A DNA stretch of 64,000 nucleotides from Paratrimastix pyriformis (Eukaryota > Preaxostyla > Paratrimastigidae). Both the position numbers and the translations under genes were made by a program. How positions within the stretch are numbered: position 1 is the stretch's first letter; each line of letters begins with the position of its first letter. The DNA is taken from positions 147,501 to 211,500 of the forward strand of contig JAPMOS010000052.1 in assembly GCA_027972325.1 (NCBI GenBank), read 5' to 3'. Of this stretch, positions 60,140 to 64,000 are shown in pieces. Below the pieces are notes generated by a model, which was not told the origin of the DNA, did not search any database, and saw only the letters and a list, made by a program, of their open reading frames with translations.

Positions 60140-61950
60140 CCCTGTTACCCTTTGATCGTCTCCACATACTGCGGCATCACCCTTTCAATGAAATCTTCCC
60201 CTATGATGAGGTCCGCCACACTCCGAATCTTCCTTTTCATGAGGGTCTGTCTGTGCTTCTTTGTTATCTTGCAGGGCTCCGCCATCTCTTCCAGTGTCGT
60301 CGGCATGCCGTACTTCACTTCCTCCTTCAGTTTCTCACCGTCCCTCAGGATCGCCATGTCTCTCCTGTGCATCACCTGCAACGCCCCAATCACCACCCCG
60401 GCATCTTCTCCTGCCCGTGCATCTTCACCCACTTCCCTGCATCATCCAACAGCGGCTCACGCGTCGTCCACAATTTCTGCAGCAGCACGATCTCCTCCCT
60501 CAGCACCACTCCACACCCCTGCTCGTCCGCCATCCTCCCAGAATTTGTGTCATCACCATCATATCATGGACATCAATCGGGTCCTTCAGCCCCATACCCC
60601 TTCCTCCTCCGGAAAGAACAGCACCTCTGCCGGGTCGCATTTCCCAATACAACCTCCGATTTCCCTGAACACCCTCGCATATCTCTGCTTCAGTGTTTCC
60701 AAGTCCCTTGTCGGCATTGGGCACTGCCTCGCCGTGTATTGTAGGCAAGTCGAGACACACTCATTAATCATTTGCACCATCAACCTCGGAGGACCTTCTT
60801 GTCCATGAGCCTGTGCAGTCGCCCACACATTTTCTGGATCACCTTCTCCGTGTTGACCTTCATGTTCATCTCCTCATCTATCCATATCCCAAGATACCGA
60901 ATTGCTCCACCCTTTTGCTGCACTCTGATCTTTCGACCCTCTCCCAGATCCAAGTCCGTCTTCCCCTTCACCCCGCCACACAGGTAGTCACACTTGCTCC
61001 ACGACAGCTCCATACCAGCCTCTTCCACTTTCCGCCTTACCGTATTCACCAAACGGACCATCTGTTCCCTTGTTCTCGTCACCAACATAATGTCGTCCGC
61101 AAATGCCAACACCTTTACCTTCCTGCCGCTATCCAGAATATAGCCCCCTCCTGTCGTCTCACCTCCGCCAAGACTCCCTCCATGAAGGAGATAAACAGCA
61201 GGCAGGACAACGGGTCCCCTTGACTAATTCCTCTCTCAATGTCATAGCTATCCGTCAACCCGTACCCCGTGATCACCCGCGCCTTTCTCCCCTCATACAA
61301 GCTGTCCACATACCTGACAAATTCCTCTTCCACCCCATCCTTCTCAACCCCTCCTGAGCGCCTCCATGTCAACTGTATCATAGGCCTTTCTTATATCTAG
61401 CGCGCACATGTGGAACTCCTTACCTCCCATAATCTTCGAGTCCGTCAACACCCCAAAATCTCGGCAATAGGCGTCTCAATCCTCCGATCCCTCAGGAAAC
61501 CAAACTGCTCCGCCCCGAATACCCCTTTTCAACGCACCAGTCTTGAAATCTCGAGGCAATCACTACCTGCAGTCCTTTCAAAAACCTGTATTAAAGTTAT
61601 AGGCCTTCTGCCGGCCGGATCCCCGGATGCTCCGTCTGCGATTTGGTTGCCATATAGACCGAGCTGAGTTTCAGCTCCTCAGGAACCTCAGACTTCTCCA
61701 ACATCTCGTTGTATCGCCTCCCCAACCACTCCTTAATTTCGTCCTGACAAGCATGGACCATCTCCGCCGTCACTCCATCCGGGCCAGCCGCTTTCCCGTC
61801 CGGCAACGCCCCCAGTATTGTCTGGATATCATGCGTCGTCAGAGGGGCCATAATTACCCTTCCACCCACGCCTCCCGTTACCTCCTTCAGTCTTTGCCCC
61901 CGTCCCCACCGGCAGCTTCCTTTTGCAAGCCCGCCATGAATCCCCACCAT
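60140..61950 (-). pseudogene. LINE reverse transcriptase domain
   Basis: LPDGKAAGPDGVTAEMVH (start of RT), RGISQGDPLSCLLF, AFADDIMLVTRTREQ (catalytic FADD) and RYLGIWIDEEM, then a thumb region ending near 60145. Spread over at least three frames. Confidence 0.8.
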
Positions 61951-62499
61951 CCCCTCTTAACCTCCGCCGGGTCCGACACCACCCTGTCCATCTTCCCTCC
62001 GCATTTCGAGTCACGTAGGTTGTAATTGGCGCCGCGCCATCCGTCATGATACCCTTATAGATACGCTTGCGCTTCCCTCCAATGCCCTATCTCTCTTACC
62101 ATAATGCACCAACCTCATCTTCGCCAACTGTTTCAACATCTCCTTCCTCTTATTCAAGTCCTCCTCCGCCAGCGCTCTCCTCCTCAATTTCTTTATCCTG
62201 AAAGGCTCAAAATCTCGATCCGTATTCATCACATCCCTATAGCCAAAACGCAGCCAGCTGTTACCCGAAGAAACTCACTCATCTGTTCAAATGATGGCTC
62301 CTCCCCTTCACAGCTGCCTCTCGCAACATTTGCGCAACCTTCCCACGGTACTTTTCCATTTTCCCAACCATAACATCATACTCCTCCTTCTTCTTGTCCC
62401 GCAACAGTGCCTCCACCTCCGTCCGGGAAGGGCAGATGGCCACCTTCCTCCGAGCCATTTTCACCGCAGAGGCGCCATGTTTCGGAGATCCGTTACAAT

Positions 62500-63690
62500 C
62501 ATGTGGTGATCCGTGACCGCCTGCCACTGAATCTCATCATTCCGCCAAACAAACAAATTGTCCAGCACCCTCCCCATTGTCCCCTGCGTCGACAGACACA
62601 AATCCAACCAGGCCCTCCCCTTCCTTCATGCTCTTCCTCTTTCGCCACCGTCCCACCCTTCCGGCTCCGGATAAAGTTATCTCCCCGCCTTCCCAACCAT
62701 CTTCGCCACATCATACAATCCCAGTTTCTCTTGCTCCCCTCCTTCCTTAGCCCATCCGTTCGCATCTGTGTTCTCCATCCGACGCCCCCCCACTCCCGCT
62801 CCACCTCACCCACCCTCTCCGTCTCCAGTAGGAAAATACATGTTGATGAGTCTCATCTGATTCTTCCCCTCCGTCCAGTCCATAAACATGAGATAACCAG
62901 GAATCACCTCCGTAATCTTTCGCACTGCCACTTGCAATGTTTTTCTATACCCAATCATCACCCCCCTCGGGTGCCTCTTAACAGACTCCTCCGCCACTGA
63001 GCTCCTCCAGCACCACCCCTTCATCCATTTTCCTGCAAAACTCCTTGTTGTCCCTCGTTCCTTTCGCAAAGCGCTATGTCCGTTCGACCCACCTTTAGCA
63101 AATCTTCTACATTTTCTTTCCATTCCGAGCCCAGCCCCCGCACATTCCATCCGACCACCCTCACCCGATCCTCCTCTTTCCCAGCAACCCCGCCCTCAAG
63201 TTCCTTTTCCTTTCCACCCTTCCACCCTTCCTTTATTTCCTCTTCTTCCTGCATCCACCTTCCTCCTCTTCCACTCCCTTCCCCCCCACCATTTCCATTC
63301 CTCCCTGGATCCTTCCACCCCACCCCATGCCCTGCTCCGCCCCGGCCCATCCCGCTCCCAGCCTTCCCTCCATCTGCATCTTCCACCCGAACGCCGGTCC
63401 CAGGGCCGACTTCCTCATCTTCAAGCCTTTTCCTGCCCCTCCACATACAGGAACACATCTCCATGACCTGCTTCCTCTTCCCCAACTTCTCCGACCCTGC
63501 TGTCATTAAACCTCCACCATTGGTCTCCAATCTTTGACCGCCACCCAGTGTCGCCCACCCCTTCTCCCACAAATCCGCCACCGCTGCGTGTGTTCCACCC
63601 TTGTCCATCCATGGTTTGTCCATTCCTTCTGTGATCCACCTTGGCTTTTCATCCACCCTTCCCATTTCCATTCCTCCATTCCACATTTAT
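62500..63690 (-). pseudogene. LINE AP-type endonuclease domain
   Basis: VRVVGWNVRGLGSEW and DLLKVGRTDIALCER (start of the APE fold), RGVMIGYRKTLQ, LINMYFPTG, then CLSTQGTMGRVLDNLFVW and TDHHMIVTD, the S/TDH end of the domain. The pieces lie in different frames. Confidence 0.75.
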
Positions 63691-64000
63691 GTCCTCCTTC
63701 CAGACCTCCATTTCAAGACCTCCTCCACTTCCATCCTTCCTTCCAAACCCTCCACCCATCTTCCCTCCAGGGGCCCCCCCCCCTCCATTATCTCGTACAA
63801 CTCACCCACCCCCCAGCCGCCTCAACCACCTGGAGGCGTGCTGATCCAGCACCGGTGGCCAGTGACATTAACTATTCCTCTATACATTCCGCCCCATTAC
63901 CATCCTCCAGCTCTCCATCACCTTCCCCCACTCCATTTCCACCTCCATAGCAATCCTGCTCCCCACCGCCTCCAATCTTTTTACCGATGTCATCGTCATT
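63691..64000. other. Window end, probably LINE 5' region
   Basis: Pyrimidine-rich on the plus strand, with open frames but no recognisable domain. It could be LINE 5' sequence or ORF1; the window ends here. Confidence 0.3.

Larger units (their letters stand above)
57960..63690 (-). mobile_element. LINE (non-LTR retrotransposon) with AP endonuclease, RT and RNase H
   Basis: Minus-strand element whose parts run right to left: AP endonuclease (63.2-62.5 kb), RT (61.95-60.1 kb), RNase H (59.6-59.0 kb), a Cys/His motif, then a ~280-residue extension ending at 58021. Several frame changes interrupt the ORF (between the two endonuclease pieces, inside RT and after RNase H), so this copy is inactive. 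RNase H plus APE places it near the I/Tad/R1 branch of LINEs. The 5' end or an ORF1 may lie beyond the window edge. Its base composition is poorer in GC than the left half of the window. Confidence 0.85.

Overview
The window is nuclear DNA of a GC-rich, intron-rich single-celled eukaryote. Every recognisable gene is a eukaryotic family or a eukaryotic mobile element: ribosomal protein uL6, eIF2B-epsilon, a Yak1-type kinase, Mediator MED11, an actin, and a Swi3/TIPIN fork-protection protein. I cannot name the species. Introns are mostly 42-120 nt but swell to several hundred bases where they carry simple repeats. Their 5' splice sites are unusual: GTCCGT or GTCTGT-like rather than GTAAGT-like.

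Layout. 1-2.35 kb: ATC microsatellite, a Swi3/TIPIN-like gene (-) head to head with uL6 (+). 2.35-4.05 kb: no supported gene, low-complexity DNA. 4.05-11.86 kb: a 19-exon P-type cation ATPase of prokaryotic type (-), with a 14-nt microexon and introns holding decayed copies of neighbouring exon starts. 12.4-14.7 kb: an amino acid/polyamine permease (-). 14.8-16.2 kb: one uncertain and one unrecognised gene (-). A ~280-bp block is duplicated at 14.55 and 16.19 kb. 16.6-18.7 kb: an F-box/LRR gene (+). 19.0-24.1 kb: eIF2B-epsilon (+), 15 exons. 24.9-33.45 kb: a Yak1-like kinase (-) with a very long Pro/Gln/Ser-rich tail. 34.2-34.7 kb: MED11 (-). 35.3-36.95 kb: a divergent actin (-).

From 37 kb the sequence becomes mobile-element rich. 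A hAT-like transposase-derived gene (-, 39.4-42.8 kb) is split in its 5' part by a nest of two young Ty3/gypsy chromoviral elements in opposite orientation (42,819-50,208; 85-bp LTRs; 4-bp TGAT target duplication). Next (50.4-56.6 kb) comes an odd cluster: an unknown ORF, two inverted paralogues of an unknown protein, a spliced beta-class amino-methyltransferase gene, and an H2C2/DDE integrase. An orphan non-LTR reverse transcriptase follows (56.9-57.9 kb). A minus-strand LINE with AP endonuclease, RT and RNase H fills 58.0-64.0 kb and may run off the window.

The genes in the left half are ordinary housekeeping and regulatory genes with no sign of joint function. The most novel material is the methyltransferase plus integrase cluster, the splice-site consensus, and the partial exon duplications inside introns.
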